DNA of 64,000 nucleotides, from NCBI RefSeq assembly GCF_900108485.1, contig NZ_FNXF01000001.1:434001-498000 (forward strand). The letters run 5' to 3'. This document shows positions 18,414 through 28,292 of the stretch, piece after piece. The position numbers were made by a program, and so were the translations under genes. The notes under the pieces are model-generated. The model was not told the origin of the DNA and made no database searches. It saw only the letters and a list, made by a program, of their open reading frames with translations. Source of the stretch: Rheinheimera pacifica. Lineage in GTDB: Bacteria; Pseudomonadota; Gammaproteobacteria; Enterobacterales; Alteromonadaceae. How positions within the stretch are numbered: the first letter of the stretch is position 1; every line of letters starts with the position of its first letter.

Positions 18414-18874
18414 TGCCACTTACCAAAACACGGCCAATTACTATTTTAATGGCTGATGATGATGAAGATGATCGATTACTGACACAGGATGCGCTGCGCG
18501 AAAGCCGGGTGCTTAATTCATTGTATTGTGTTGAAGACGGCGTAGAGTTACTAGAATATCTGCGCAAAGAAGGCAAATATGCCACCGGCGTACCCTGTCC
18601 GCGGCCCAGCCTGATATTACTGGATTTAAATATGCCACGGATGGATGGCCGTGAAGCACTGCATAATATAAAAAGTGACGATAATTTGCGGGGTATTCCT
18701 ATCGTTATTCTTACCACGTCAAAACAAGAAGAAGACATGGTGCGGGGTTATAATTTAGGCGCAGCGTCGTATATCACCAAGCCGGTAAACTTTGAGGGCC
18801 TGGTAGAGCTAATGCGCACCCTGGGTAAGTATTGGGTAGAGTTTGTTGAGTTACCAGTACAAGATAATGACTAA
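18413..18874 (+). CDS. Rcp1-type single-domain response regulator
   Basis: A 153-residue stand-alone receiver: DDDEDD acidic pocket at 15-20, Asp71 in LLDLNMPRMDG, Lys123 in ITKPV. The long loop before Asp71 (residues 52-65) and the extra C-terminal helix mark the Rcp1 subfamily, partners of phytochrome-type kinases. It has no output domain, so it probably relays phosphate or acts by protein contact. Start codon overlaps the CHASE3 kinase stop, and its 3' end overlaps the next gene by eight bases. Confidence 0.9.
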   Translation: MPLTKTRPITILMADDDEDDRLLTQDALRESRVLNSLYCVEDGVELLEYLRKEGKYATGVPCPRPSLILLDLNMPRMDGREALHNIKSDDNLRGIPIVILTTSKQEEDMVRGYNLGAASYITKPVNFEGLVELMRTLGKYWVEFVELPVQDND

Positions 18875-20843
18875 ACAGGTAAAGCCGGTTCTACAGGCAA
18901 AAATCCTTCTGGTAGAAGACGATGAAGATGACTACATCATTACCCGTAGTCATCTGGAAGAATTAACCTCGTTTGACAGCCATCTGACGTGGGTAACAAA
19001 CTCAGTCGAAGGATTACAAAAGCTAACCGAAGGCAACTTTGATGTCTGTCTGCTGGATTACCAATTAGGCGCTGAAACCGGTTTATCGTTGTTAAAACAG
19101 GCAGTAGAGAGCGGCATATCTACACCCATTATTATGCTTACCGGCCAACCGGATAAGCAGCTTGATTTACAGGCACTGGAATATGGTGCGGCAGACTTTT
19201 TAGTAAAAAGCGAACTGAGTGAAGCAAGGTTTGCCCGGGCAATACGCTACGCATTAAGCCGCCGGGAATTTGAACTGGAACGTTTAAACCGGCTTAGGCT
19301 TGAAGCGGATAACAGATCAAAAGATCGGTTTTTAGCCCACCTGAGTCATGAGCTCAGAACGCCGTTATCTTCAATTTTGGGCTACACCGAGTTACTGCTT
19401 GAATCAAACCATACCGAAGACGCGCGGCCAGAGCTGAATATCATCCTGAATAATGGCAAGCATTTGCTGAGTTTGTTAAACGATATTCTCGACCTGTCCA
19501 AAATTACAGCGAACAAACTGGAGCTACGGCCAGAACCCACCAGTTTACGTCACCTGATATTGGATATTTATACCCTGCTTAAAGTTACCGCTATCGATAA
19601 CGGGTTGGAGCTAACCTTTAATTCGTTAACCCCGTTACCGGTGCTTATTACTGTCGATGGCACGCGCTTACGCCAGGTATTAATAAATTTGATTTATAAC
19701 GCCATCAAATTTACTGATGCTGGCAGTATCACCGTTGACCTGTGGACACAGCAAGACGCAGCAAAAGAAATGTTGATGTTTCGCATAACTGATACCGGTG
19801 TGGGCATTCCGCAGCGACAACTTAAAGATATTTTTGCGCCCTTTACCCAGATAGAAGATTACCTTACCCGGAAAAAAGGCGGCGCAGGCCTGGGGTTGGC
19901 CATTTCAGCAGAGCTTATTCAGCGTATGGGGGGCCGCATTGATGTGGCGTCTGAAGAAGGAAAAGGCAGTGTATTTACCTTTTCGCTGGATCCAGGCGAT
20001 ATAACGGATACCCAGCGCAAACCATTGAGCCTGGAACCGTCACTTAACAATAATGGTGGCGCGCACAGTAAGCTGGCTTTAACCGGCGAGGTGCTTATCG
20101 TTGATGATTTGGCTGACCTGCGCAAGCTGTCTGCACATTGGATCCAGGCTACAGGCGCCTCAGTAGACTTTGCTGTAAACGGCGCTGAAGCAATTGCCAA
20201 GGTAAAACACAAAATAGCATCAGGCAGCTATTACGATCTGATCCTGATGGATTTACACATGCCAGGCATGGGGGGCAGAGAAGCGACGGTAGCTATCCGC
20301 GAAACGGGCTATCAGTATCCGGTGGTTGCGCTTACTGCGGCAATGGCGAAGGGGATCCGCCAGCAGCTAACGGCGTTGGGTTTTAATGATGTGCTGTCCA
20401 AACCGATCACGAAGAATCAGTTGTACCGTGCATTACGCTGCTATTTAACCGGCAATTCGGCATTAACAGATAACAGCGCAGCAGATAGTCTGCCGCTGCA
20501 TTTCCTGGTGGTAGAAGATGATACTGAAGCTGCACAATTAATGCAGATACTGCTAGAAAGCCTGGGGGTGAAAACCACACTGGCACACAGTGCAGAAGAG
20601 TGTATGCGCGAACTGGCCTTACTGCACCGGTTTGACAGAATTTTGCTTGATCTGGGGCTGCCAGATAGTGATGGATTGCAGCTTATCGAGCGCATCGAGC
20701 ATAACTATCCTGACAATATTGTGATTGTGGTAAGTGGACATGAGCATGATATTGCTGCATCCGGCAGCGCCATCGTCCAGCAGAGTTTGTTAAAACCTAT
20801 CACTAAACAGGCCCTAAACAGCTTAGTGTTAACATGCCGCTAA
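18867..20843 (+). CDS. Hybrid kinase REC-HisKA-HATPase-REC-REC
   Basis: A 658-residue soluble hybrid with no membrane segment. REC1 (residues 10-130) has Asp64. A linker helix leads to the H-box HLSHELRTP with His161, the HATPase (NLIYNAIKF, DTGVGI, GAGLGLAIS), REC2 (about 407-525, Asp462) and REC3 (about 545-658, Asp595). All three acceptor Asp residues and the His are intact. In REC1 the usual Lys-Pro is Lys-Ser (VKSELS). The start is taken at ATG 18867, not the open frame 24 bases upstream, because the receiver strand starts right after. It overlaps the Rcp1-type gene by eight bases and probably integrates its phosphate state with other kinases. Confidence 0.9.
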   Translation: MTKQVKPVLQAKILLVEDDEDDYIITRSHLEELTSFDSHLTWVTNSVEGLQKLTEGNFDVCLLDYQLGAETGLSLLKQAVESGISTPIIMLTGQPDKQLDLQALEYGAADFLVKSELSEARFARAIRYALSRREFELERLNRLRLEADNRSKDRFLAHLSHELRTPLSSILGYTELLLESNHTEDARPELNIILNNGKHLLSLLNDILDLSKITANKLELRPEPTSLRHLILDIYTLLKVTAIDNGLELTFNSLTPLPVLITVDGTRLRQVLINLIYNAIKFTDAGSITVDLWTQQDAAKEMLMFRITDTGVGIPQRQLKDIFAPFTQIEDYLTRKKGGAGLGLAISAELIQRMGGRIDVASEEGKGSVFTFSLDPGDITDTQRKPLSLEPSLNNNGGAHSKLALTGEVLIVDDLADLRKLSAHWIQATGASVDFAVNGAEAIAKVKHKIASGSYYDLILMDLHMPGMGGREATVAIRETGYQYPVVALTAAMAKGIRQQLTALGFNDVLSKPITKNQLYRALRCYLTGNSALTDNSAADSLPLHFLVVEDDTEAAQLMQILLESLGVKTTLAHSAEECMRELALLHRFDRILLDLGLPDSDGLQLIERIEHNYPDNIVIVVSGHEHDIAASGSAIVQQSLLKPITKQALNSLVLTCR

Positions 20844-20945
20844 GGCACTACTAAAGTATTCATATCCGGTATTTGTATATAAATCAAACAATTGTTGGCA
20901 GTTTTGGCGCTGACACTGCTATTTAAACATTGTAAATTCTGCATG

Positions 20946-20974
20946 TTGCGATGTTAGTATTACAATTTTATAAC
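20946..20974 (+). promoter_or_regulatory. Promoter candidate for the outer-membrane barrel gene
   Basis: TTGCGA (20946-20951), 17 bases, TATAAC (20969-20974), inside a 284-base AT-rich gap. This leaves a leader of roughly 145 bases before the ATG at 21128; nothing else recognisable was seen in the gap. Confidence 0.5.
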
Positions 20975-21127
20975 GGCTTAAAATCGGTCCAGAAAAATAA
21001 TTTTAATTTAAGTGTTTGATTTATAATGTCTTATTTTTATTTTAAAAAGTGGTACAAAGCTTGTAACCGTTAACGCGAACTAAGGCCAAAGTGCCGATTA
21101 CTATTAGCTGATTTAACGGAGTTTATA

Positions 21128-21709
21128 ATGAGAAAGTCATTTTTAGCTGTATTAACTGCATCTTCTCTTATCGCCACCTCGGCTTATGCCGCTACACCGC
21201 AAGAAGATATTGATCATATGGGGATCTACGTTGGCGCCGCCTATGGCTTACTGAAAGTAGACGGTGATGACCAGGATTTTGATGAAGAAGATAACGCTAG
21301 CCGGTATTTTGTCGGCGCCCAATTTAATCAGGTGCTGTCTTTAGAAGGTGGTTACATTGACTTTGGTAATTATGGTAACAGCATTTTTAACACAGATTTA
21401 GATGGTTACACTCTGGCGTTAAAAGCCGGTTTACCGGTAACCGAGCGTTTCACTGTGTATGCACAGGGCGGTAATATTTGGTGGAAAGCCGACATTAATG
21501 CCACCGATGACAGCGCGGATGTGGATGGCTCAGACATATTTTATGGTGTAGGAGTGTCTTTTGCCCTGACGCAGAATCTGGCTCTTCGTCTGGAATACAC
21601 CCGCTTTGATGTAGAATTTGACCGTGATGAGATTGGCATCCTGGCCGAGATTGATAGCTTCGATACCAAAGTGGACTACGCCAGTATCGGCATTCAGTAC
21701 ACCTTTTAA
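21128..21709 (+). CDS. Small outer-membrane beta-barrel protein
   Basis: A 193-residue protein with a signal peptide (1-21, SAYA before Ala22). The mature part is an eight-stranded barrel in the OmpA-like/porin-family style: IYVGAAYGLLKV first strand, RYFVGAQFN, LALRLEYTRFDV, and a final strand SIGIQYTF ending in Phe. Strand-connecting loops are strongly acidic (DGDDQDFDEEDN). It has an AACGGAG ribosome binding site. Function is unknown; acidic loops could bind cations. Single gene with its own promoter and hairpin. Confidence 0.8.
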   Translation: MRKSFLAVLTASSLIATSAYAATPQEDIDHMGIYVGAAYGLLKVDGDDQDFDEEDNASRYFVGAQFNQVLSLEGGYIDFGNYGNSIFNTDLDGYTLALKAGLPVTERFTVYAQGGNIWWKADINATDDSADVDGSDIFYGVGVSFALTQNLALRLEYTRFDVEFDRDEIGILAEIDSFDTKVDYASIGIQYTF

Positions 21710-21734
21710 GCTTGCCGCACTACTTAGAATCAGC

Positions 21735-21760
21735 ACAGCCGGGTATAACAGCCCGGCTGT
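21735..21760 (+). terminator. Hairpin after the barrel gene
   Basis: ACAGCCGGG (21735-21743) and CCCGGCTGT (21752-21760) form a perfect 9-bp stem with an 8-base loop, 25 bases after the stop. The tail CTGCATTTG is T-poor, so termination may be incomplete. Confidence 0.55.
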
Positions 21761-21862
21761 CTGCATTTGGGACTTCGCCTGATTGGCATGGCTGAACTTT
21801 GCCCCAGGCCATCAGTCTGACAATACGTTTGTACTTATTTAGTAACGTAGCGGAGTCACGAC

Positions 21863-22552
21863 ATGGGGCGGAGTCAGGGAATGGGTAAGTTATTGCAGCT
21901 GTGGCGTGATAACCGCGGCATACTGGTGTTTTTAAGTTTAATGTTTGTGTTCAGAAGTGCGGTGGCTGACTGGAACGATGTGCCATCAGGCTCAATGCAA
22001 CCGACTATCGAAATTGGTGATCGTATTCTGGTTAATAAAATGGCCTATGATTTACGCCTGCCTTTTACCACAGTGTCGCTGGTTAAGCGCGCTGATCCGC
22101 AGCGCGGCGATATAGTTATTTTTCTGTCTGAAGCTGCCGATAACCGGCTGGTAAAACGTGTTGTGGGTGTGCCGGGCGATGTCGTGGCGATGCAACACAA
22201 CGTGCTGAGTATTAATGGCGAGCAAGTGGCATATCACCAGCCGGATGAAGCAGTAAAAGCTTATTCAGCGACCGACGGGGGCAGCCAGCTGTTAAACGAG
22301 CAATTGGGTGATATTACCCATACGGTAAAGCTGGCACCCTTTGCCACTGGCCGCGATAGTTTTGCACCGGTACGGGTGCCGCAAAGCCACTATCTGGTGC
22401 TGGGTGATAACCGCGACAACAGCGCTGATTCACGGGTAATTGGTTTTGTACCACGCGATGAAATTGTTGGCCGGGCCAGCAGCGTATTGTTTTCGCTGGA
22501 TCACGATAATTATTACCTGCCCCGTAGTGGGCGTTTCCTGGCGGCGTTGTAA
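21863..22552 (+). CDS. lepB: Signal peptidase I, short form
   Basis: Membrane serine protease that removes Sec/Tat signal peptides. The 229 residues have one transmembrane segment (~19-36), the nucleophile Ser44 in PSGSMQPT, and the general base Lys98 in NRLVKRVVG. The conserved GDNRDNSADSR box is near residue 187. It is about 95 residues shorter than E. coli LepB, lacks its first membrane span, and is not beside lepA or rnc. It may therefore be a second, specialised peptidase (inference). The start is ambiguous: ATG 21863 and ATG 21881 both have GGAG eight to nine bases upstream. Confidence 0.88.
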   Translation: MGRSQGMGKLLQLWRDNRGILVFLSLMFVFRSAVADWNDVPSGSMQPTIEIGDRILVNKMAYDLRLPFTTVSLVKRADPQRGDIVIFLSEAADNRLVKRVVGVPGDVVAMQHNVLSINGEQVAYHQPDEAVKAYSATDGGSQLLNEQLGDITHTVKLAPFATGRDSFAPVRVPQSHYLVLGDNRDNSADSRVIGFVPRDEIVGRASSVLFSLDHDNYYLPRSGRFLAAL

Positions 22553-22649
22553 GTTGCTGGCGCGGAATATCAGCACTTTGGTTTTCATTTTGTAAAATAG
22601 TTGCTTTACTTTAATCTGATTAAAGCTAGCAGCCTGCAGGGACCACATA

Positions 22650-23702
22650 ATGAAAACGTCTGTATTAGTGTTAAGCGCTTTACTTAGTCTTACAACTATA
22701 TCTGTTACTGAAGCCTGCACCCGCGCGGTATATAAAGGCCAGGATAATCTTATTCTTACTGCCCGCTCGATGGACTGGCGAGATGAGATCCCGGTTAACC
22801 TGTGGTTGTTTCCGCGCGGCATGCAGCGTCAGGGTGAGGTAGGGGCCAACTCAGTAAGCTGGACGTCGAAATATGGTAGTGTAATAGCCAGTGCCTTTGA
22901 TATTGCCAGTGCTGACGGGATGAATGAAAAAGGCTTGGCAGCCAATTTGCTCTGGCTGGTAGAGTCACGTTACCCGCCATATGATGGCAGCCAGCCCGGG
23001 TTAACTGTGGCAGCCTGGGTACAATATGTGCTGGATAACTTTGCCAGTGTGGCCGAAGCGGTTACAGCCATGCAGGCAGAGCCTTTTGTTGTGGTATCCT
23101 CGACTATTCCTGGTACTGACCGTTTTACCACCGTGCATTTGTCGTTGTCTGATGCCAGCGGAGACAATGCTGTATTTGAATATATTGACGGCAAGTTGGT
23201 GATCCATCATGACCCGTCTTACACCGTAATGACCAATTCGCCGGTATTTGAGAAACAGTTAGCGATAAATGAATACTGGCAGGAGTTGGGTGGCACTACT
23301 ATGTTGCCAGGTACTAACCGCGCAGCAGACCGTTTTGTCCGGGCGTCGTTTTATTTAAATGCGCTACCGCAAACCAATGATCCTGTGCTGGCAGCCGCCA
23401 GCGTGTTTAGCCTGATCCGCAATACGTCTGTACCCTATGGTATTTCGTCGCCTACTGAACCCAATATTTCTTCCACCCGCTGGCGCTCAGTGGCCGATCA
23501 TAAATCGCTGCGTTATTACTTTGAAACGGTATTTACGCCCAATACGTTCTGGGTTGAATTAACACAAGCTGATTTTCGTGCCGGGCAGCCGGTACGCAAG
23601 CTGGCATTGGATAAAAACCAGAGCTATGCCGGCAATACCATTAAGCAGTTTAAAAAAGCCGCAGCATTTCAGTTTGCCGGCTTGGAAAATCTCGTTGATT
23701 AA
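22650..23702 (+). CDS. Choloylglycine hydrolase family (Ntn) amidase, secreted
   Basis: A 350-residue linear amide C-N hydrolase of the bile-salt hydrolase/penicillin V acylase family. A signal peptide (1-22) ends EA before Cys23, which would become the N-terminal nucleophile on cleavage. The family motifs CTRAVY, ARSMDW (Arg39, Asp42), NEKGLAANLL and the late RSVADH/YYFETVF region are present. In Gram-negative relatives the enzyme is periplasmic and can cleave penicillin V or N-acyl homoserine lactones; the substrate here is not determined. Single gene with a GCAGGGA ribosome binding site. Confidence 0.87.
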   Translation: MKTSVLVLSALLSLTTISVTEACTRAVYKGQDNLILTARSMDWRDEIPVNLWLFPRGMQRQGEVGANSVSWTSKYGSVIASAFDIASADGMNEKGLAANLLWLVESRYPPYDGSQPGLTVAAWVQYVLDNFASVAEAVTAMQAEPFVVVSSTIPGTDRFTTVHLSLSDASGDNAVFEYIDGKLVIHHDPSYTVMTNSPVFEKQLAINEYWQELGGTTMLPGTNRAADRFVRASFYLNALPQTNDPVLAAASVFSLIRNTSVPYGISSPTEPNISSTRWRSVADHKSLRYYFETVFTPNTFWVELTQADFRAGQPVRKLALDKNQSYAGNTIKQFKKAAAFQFAGLENLVD

Positions 23703-23800
23703 TGTGCTATTTGCCATTTTATAAATGACTGGGTTTACTTGGCAGATAGACAGATGTTAGTTTTAGTCACGGCACTTTAGTTAACTAATAAGCACCTGAT

Positions 23801-24814
23801 ATGGATAATATTCTTAACGAGCTGACGCAATCTATTGGCGAAGACAGCCTTGAACAACAGGTTAGAGCGCTGATCCAGCTCTTGCAGCAGTCAACCGGTT
23901 TGGAGTCTGCTTATTTCACCCGTATTGATTTAAGCAAAGGCCTGCAGCACATCATGTATTCTTTAAATACCGGCCAGCTGCAATTAACAGAAGGGCTGAC
24001 AGTTGACTGGAATGATACCCTGTGTAAAAGAGCACTGGAGCAAAACCAGTTTGTGACGAATGATGTGGCTGTGCGTTGGGGCGATTCGGCCGCAGCGGCT
24101 CAGCTGGGGATCAATACTTATGTCAGTGCCCCGGTGCAACTGTCCGATGGCATGTTATATGGTACCGTTTGTGCTGCCAGCACAGAAAAAACAGTGGTAT
24201 CGGCCGGCAGTGCTACTTTACTGCAACTGATTAGCCGCCTTATTGCCATGCAGGTTGAACGCGAGCAGTTGCTACAGCAGCTGGAGCAGGAAAACCGGCA
24301 GTTTCGCAATGTGGCACTAACCGATCCATTAACCGGGCTGGGTAATCGCCGGGCGCTGGAGCAGGAGCTACAACGCACTATAGCAAACAGTCAGCGTAAT
24401 GGCAGTGCTGTATTTGTTGCTTATATCGATTTAGATAACTTTAAGCTGATTAACGACCAATACGGCCATGACGCCGGCGATCGGTTTTTACTGGCTATCA
24501 GCACTAAGTTAAAAAATGACCGGCGTGAAGGCGATTTTATCGCCCGTATTGGTGGTGATGAATTTGTTATCTTTGGCTTGCTGACAGGTAATAATACTGC
24601 TCAGGCTGCAAAAAAGCTGCGCCAGCAGATTTTCGACAGTACCTGTGGCAGTTTTGATATTACTGATACCGTGCTGCACTATGGCGGCGCCAGTGTAGGC
24701 TTGGCTGTTGCCGAGGCAGCTGAGCCGGCAAGTAGCTTGTTAAAGCGCGCTGATAGTGAAATGTATCAGCAGAAAAAACAGCGGGCAGCCAGCCGTAACA
24801 CAGCTAAGCGTTAA
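23801..24814 (+). CDS. GAF-GGDEF diguanylate cyclase
   Basis: A 337-residue soluble enzyme making cyclic di-GMP from GTP. Residues ~10-150 form a GAF-like sensor. A coiled coil (~150-170) joins it to a GGDEF domain (~172-330). The active-site motif is GGDEF at 251-255 and an inhibitory RxxD site (Arg242-Asp245) sits exactly five residues before it, so product inhibition is expected. No EAL domain. Its last four bases overlap convergently with prmA. A role in motility or biofilm switching is the family norm. Confidence 0.9.
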   Translation: MDNILNELTQSIGEDSLEQQVRALIQLLQQSTGLESAYFTRIDLSKGLQHIMYSLNTGQLQLTEGLTVDWNDTLCKRALEQNQFVTNDVAVRWGDSAAAAQLGINTYVSAPVQLSDGMLYGTVCAASTEKTVVSAGSATLLQLISRLIAMQVEREQLLQQLEQENRQFRNVALTDPLTGLGNRRALEQELQRTIANSQRNGSAVFVAYIDLDNFKLINDQYGHDAGDRFLLAISTKLKNDRREGDFIARIGGDEFVIFGLLTGNNTAQAAKKLRQQIFDSTCGSFDITDTVLHYGGASVGLAVAEAAEPASSLLKRADSEMYQQKKQRAASRNTAKR

Positions 24815-25695
24815 AGCCGTTTTTGTGCGCTCAGGCGCACCCATTCTTCCTGCACGGCGATGGGGTCAAAGCTGAACTCATCGCTGTAAGCGTCAATGAC
24901 ACTTTGTGCCTGGCTTTCTAAAATGCCTGACAGTGCCAGTTTGCCACCGGGCTTTACGTAGCTGCTTATCACTTGCTTTAATTCGGCCAGCGGCCCGGCG
25001 AGGATATTAGCTACTACAACATCAGCCTGAAAATTGCTAGGCTGATCTTTGGGCAAATACAGCTCTATCTGGCCTGCAACATTATTGCGTCTGGCGTTAG
25101 CTGTGCTGGCTTCTATTGCCTGTGGGTCAATATCAACACCAATTACCCGTTTGGCGCCCAGCTTTAACGCTGCTATGCCCAAAATGCCGGAGCCGCAGCC
25201 AAAATCAACTACGGTTTGCTGTGGTTCTATGGTGGCATCCAGCCACTGCATACATAGCGCAGTAGTAGGGTGGGTGCCGGTACCAAAGGCCAGGCCAGGG
25301 TCTAACATTACGTTTACTGCTGTCGGGTCCGGGATATCACGCCAACTGGGGCATACCCAAAGCCTGGTGCCAAATTTAATCGGGTGGAAGTTATCCATCC
25401 ACTCGCGCTCCCAGTCTTTATCTTCCAGCTGCTCCAGCTTGTAATCGACACCGTCTTTAAAGAATGACACCTGCTCCAGTTGTTTTACCACCTTATCCAT
25501 CGGATGCTCAGCGTCAAACAGGCCAACTACTACGGTATTGGTCCAGTAAATCACTTCGCCCGGCATTGGCTCGTAAATCGGGGTGTCCTGTGCATCGACA
25601 AAACTAACGGCCTGGGCGCCCCAGCCCATCAGCATATCGCTGACTTGTTCGGCTTTTTCTTCATTGGTGCTAACGCGCAGTTGGATCCAGGGCAT
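24811..25695 (-). CDS. prmA: Ribosomal protein L11 methyltransferase
   Basis: Methylates lysines and the N-terminus of ribosomal protein L11 using S-adenosylmethionine. The 294 residues match E. coli PrmA (293): N-terminal ferredoxin-like substrate domain starting MPWIQLRV, the [15 protein letters not shown] motif, and the SAM-binding [15 protein letters not shown]. It follows accC, as in E. coli-type neighbourhoods, but a terminator lies between, so it may have its own promoter; a TATAAT box sits at 25725-25730 on the minus strand. Confidence 0.96.
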   Translation of the reverse strand: MPWIQLRVSTNEEKAEQVSDMLMGWGAQAVSFVDAQDTPIYEPMPGEVIYWTNTVVVGLFDAEHPMDKVVKQLEQVSFFKDGVDYKLEQLEDKDWEREWMDNFHPIKFGTRLWVCPSWRDIPDPTAVNVMLDPGLAFGTGTHPTTALCMQWLDATIEPQQTVVDFGCGSGILGIAALKLGAKRVIGVDIDPQAIEASTANARRNNVAGQIELYLPKDQPSNFQADVVVANILAGPLAELKQVISSYVKPGGKLALSGILESQAQSVIDAYSDEFSFDPIAVQEEWVRLSAQKRL

Positions 25696-25732
25696 AATCA
25701 GTCTCGCTTATAAAAATTTGCCGCATTATAGC

Positions 25733-25755
25733 AAAAAGGCCGCAAAAGCGGCCTT
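25733..25755 (-). terminator. accBC terminator
   Basis: On the minus strand: AAAGGCCGC, TTTT, GCGGCCTTTTT. A strong stem with T5 tail, 20 bases after the accC stop. Confidence 0.85.
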
Positions 25756-25775
25756 TAATCTGTGTAAGCTCAGGC

Positions 25776-27119
25776 TTACTTAATACCCAGCTTCTTCTCT
25801 AAATAGTGGATATTAGTACCACCTTTACAGAAGCCCGCATCACGCATAATGTCTTTGTGCAACGGGATGTTGGTTTTAATGCCGTCTACCAGCAGTTCGT
25901 CCAGTGCGTTCCGCATCCGGGCAATAGCGATATCGCGGGTTTCACCGTAGGTGATCAGCTTGCCTACCATAGAGTCATAGTTAGGCGGTACGGTGTAATC
26001 GGCGTAAATATGCGAATCCCAGCGAATACCATTACCACCGGCCGGATGGAAACGGGTAATTTTACCCGGCGACGGAATAAAGGTAACCGGATCTTCAGCA
26101 TTGATACGGCACTCTACGGCATGGCCGCGAATAACAATATCTTCCTGCTTCAGGGTCATTGGCATGCCTGAAGCAATGCGCAGCTGTTCTTTGATCAGAT
26201 CAACGCCGGTGATCATCTCGGTAACAGGGTGCTCTACCTGAATACGGGTGTTCATTTCAATAAAGAAGAACTCGCCGTTTTCAAACAGGAATTCAAAAGT
26301 ACCGGCACCGCGGTAATTCATTACTTTACAGGCATCGACACACCGGCCGCCGATAAAGGCGCGTAATTCCGGCGTAATGCCCGGTGCCGGTGCTTCTTCT
26401 ACCACTTTTTGGTGGCGGCGCTGCATAGAACAGTCGCGCTCACCTAAATGGATAGCGTTGCCCTGGCCATCAGCTAAAACCTGAATTTCGATATGGCGTG
26501 GGTTTTCCAGGAATTTCTCCATGTACACCATATCGTTACCAAAAGCGGCTTTAGCTTCGGCTTTGGTCATCTCGATAGAGCTAACCAGTTCTTCCTCGCT
26601 GCGCACCACACGCATACCACGGCCACCACCGCCACCGGCAGCTTTAACAATGATCGGGTAGCCAATACGCTTGGCAATAACCATATTAGTGGCAGGATCG
26701 TCGCCTACTGCGCCGTCAGAACCCGGTACACAAGGTACACCGGCTTTTTTCATCGCTTCAATAGCGGAGACTTTATCGCCCATTAAGCGGATAGAATCCG
26801 GGTGCGGGCCAATAAACACCAGGCCGCTTTCTTCTACCTGCTGGGCAAAATCAGCGCGTTCGGCTAAAAAGCCGTAGCCAGGGTGAATAGCCTGAGCATT
26901 GGTAACTTCGGCGGCAGCAATCAGCGCCGGTATATTTAAATAGCTTTGCGGTGACGCCGCCGGGCCGATACAAATGGTTTCATCGGCCAGCAGCACGTGT
27001 TTTAAATTACGGTCTACCGTAGAGTGCACGGCCACCGTTTTAATGCCCAGCTCTTTACACGCGCGTAAGATACGCAGTGCAATTTCGCCGCGGTTGGCAA
27101 TCAGTACTTTTTCTAGCAT
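25776..27119 (-). CDS. accC: Biotin carboxylase of acetyl-CoA carboxylase
   Basis: Carboxylates the biotin on AccB using ATP and bicarbonate, the first half of malonyl-CoA formation. The 447 residues start [17 protein letters not shown], as in E. coli AccC (449). The ATP-grasp glycine loop [12 protein letters not shown] and the catalytic [13 protein letters not shown] are intact. The frame is open eight residues further upstream, but that would overlap accB; the chosen start leaves a 16-base gap with an AGGCAG site. Confidence 0.97.
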   Translation of the reverse strand: MLEKVLIANRGEIALRILRACKELGIKTVAVHSTVDRNLKHVLLADETICIGPAASPQSYLNIPALIAAAEVTNAQAIHPGYGFLAERADFAQQVEESGLVFIGPHPDSIRLMGDKVSAIEAMKKAGVPCVPGSDGAVGDDPATNMVIAKRIGYPIIVKAAGGGGGRGMRVVRSEEELVSSIEMTKAEAKAAFGNDMVYMEKFLENPRHIEIQVLADGQGNAIHLGERDCSMQRRHQKVVEEAPAPGITPELRAFIGGRCVDACKVMNYRGAGTFEFLFENGEFFFIEMNTRIQVEHPVTEMITGVDLIKEQLRIASGMPMTLKQEDIVIRGHAVECRINAEDPVTFIPSPGKITRFHPAGGNGIRWDSHIYADYTVPPNYDSMVGKLITYGETRDIAIARMRNALDELLVDGIKTNIPLHKDIMRDAGFCKGGTNIHYLEKKLGIK

Positions 27120-27135
27120 CAGTCTGCCTTTTGCG

Positions 27136-27594
27136 TTATTCAATCACAAAGAGTGGCTGGTCAAATTCAACCGGCTCGCCGTTTTCTACCAGAATTTCTT
27201 TGATCACACCGGCCTTGTCAGACTGGATCTGGTTCATCATTTTCATTGCTTCAACAATACATAAAGTATCGCCAACCTTAACGCTCTGGCCTACTTCAAC
27301 AAAGGCTTTCGCTGTTGGCGATGCCGCGCGGTAGAAAGAGCCTACCATTGGCGATTTCATAATATGGCCACTGATCGCTTTTGGCGCTTCAACGGCTGCC
27401 GGTGCAGCTGCTGCGGCCGGGGCAGGTGCCGGGGCGTATTGTGGCGCCGGAGCATAGTGCTGCATAGGTGCATATTGCGGGGTAGGGCCGTTACGGCTAA
27501 TGCGTACCGACTCTTCACCTTCGGTGATTTCAAGCTCGTTAATGCCAGATTCTTCTAACAGCTCGATCAATTTTTTAATCTTTCTAATATCCAT
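27136..27594 (-). CDS. accB: Biotin carboxyl carrier protein
   Basis: Carries the biotin between the carboxylase and transferase of acetyl-CoA carboxylase. 152 residues: N-terminal helix [16 protein letters not shown], a flexible Ala-Pro linker (about 44-70), and the biotinyl domain with Lys118 in EAMKMMN. The linker also has repeated YAP units. Middle gene of aroQ-accB-accC, the usual order in gammaproteobacteria. Confidence 0.97.
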   Translation of the reverse strand: MDIRKIKKLIELLEESGINELEITEGEESVRISRNGPTPQYAPMQHYAPAPQYAPAPAPAAAAAPAAVEAPKAISGHIMKSPMVGSFYRAASPTAKAFVEVGQSVKVGDTLCIVEAMKMMNQIQSDKAGVIKEILVENGEPVEFDQPLFVIE

Positions 27595-27616
27595 GTCTTT
27601 TTAGCCTGATTAGTTA

Positions 27617-28072
27617 TTACTGTTTGGTTGTTTGTAACGCTGCTACCGCCGCATCAAGTGCGTAGTGGTAACCTTTGGCACCAAGGCCACAGATCACCCC
27701 TTTGGCGATATCAGATAAATATGAATGCCGGCGAAAACTTTCGCGCGCGTGCACATTAGACAAATGCACTTCAATAAAAGGAATGGCCACGGCCAGCAAT
27801 GCATCACGAATAGCAATACTGGTATGGGTAAAAGCACCGGGATTAATCAGAATATAATCCTGCTTGCCCAAGCTTTGTTGAATAGCAGTCACCAGTTCGT
27901 GCTCGGCATTAGATTGTAAATGTGCCAGTTCGACACCTTTTGCCGCTGCCTGTTCCGTCAGGCCGGTGATAATATCCTGCAAAGTGGCGCTGCCATAGAC
28001 TGCCGGCTCGCGCACACCCAGCATATTCAGGTTAGGACCATTCAACACTAAAATTCGATAAGTTGCCGCCAT
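27617..28072 (-). CDS. aroQ: Type II 3-dehydroquinate dehydratase
   Basis: Third step of the shikimate pathway. The 151 residues show the type II signatures: [17 protein letters not shown] with the catalytic Tyr near 26, [11 protein letters not shown], and [14 protein letters not shown] containing the catalytic His. The enzyme forms a dodecamer. First gene of the aroQ-accB-accC group. A candidate -10 box (TATAAT on the minus strand, 28194-28199) lies 120 bases upstream. Confidence 0.96.
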   Translation of the reverse strand: MAATYRILVLNGPNLNMLGVREPAVYGSATLQDIITGLTEQAAAKGVELAHLQSNAEHELVTAIQQSLGKQDYILINPGAFTHTSIAIRDALLAVAIPFIEVHLSNVHARESFRRHSYLSDIAKGVICGLGAKGYHYALDAAVAALQTTKQ

Positions 28073-28261
28073 TTGTGCGTTATTCCCGCTAATTGTTTTG
28101 ATCCGGCCCTATCTTGCCAAAGCTAATGATTAATTGCATCTGTTTGACAGAATTCTGTCGCAGACAGAGCCATTGGCTTAACAATAGCGCCTTATTATAG
28201 TGAAATCGTGACAAATGGCAGCAAAATACTGGTCTTATCAGCCAGAAAGCGGTTGGCAGTA

Positions 28262-28286
28262 GGCGGCGCCGGCTAAAAGCGCCGCC
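28262..28286 (-). terminator. Hairpin after dsbD
   Basis: GGCGGCGC (28262-28269) pairs perfectly with GCGCCGCC (28279-28286) over a 9-base loop, a few bases past the dsbD stop. No T tract follows, so it may be a stabilising 3' stem or a rho-dependent end. Confidence 0.45.
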
Positions 28287-28292
28287 CTGAGT

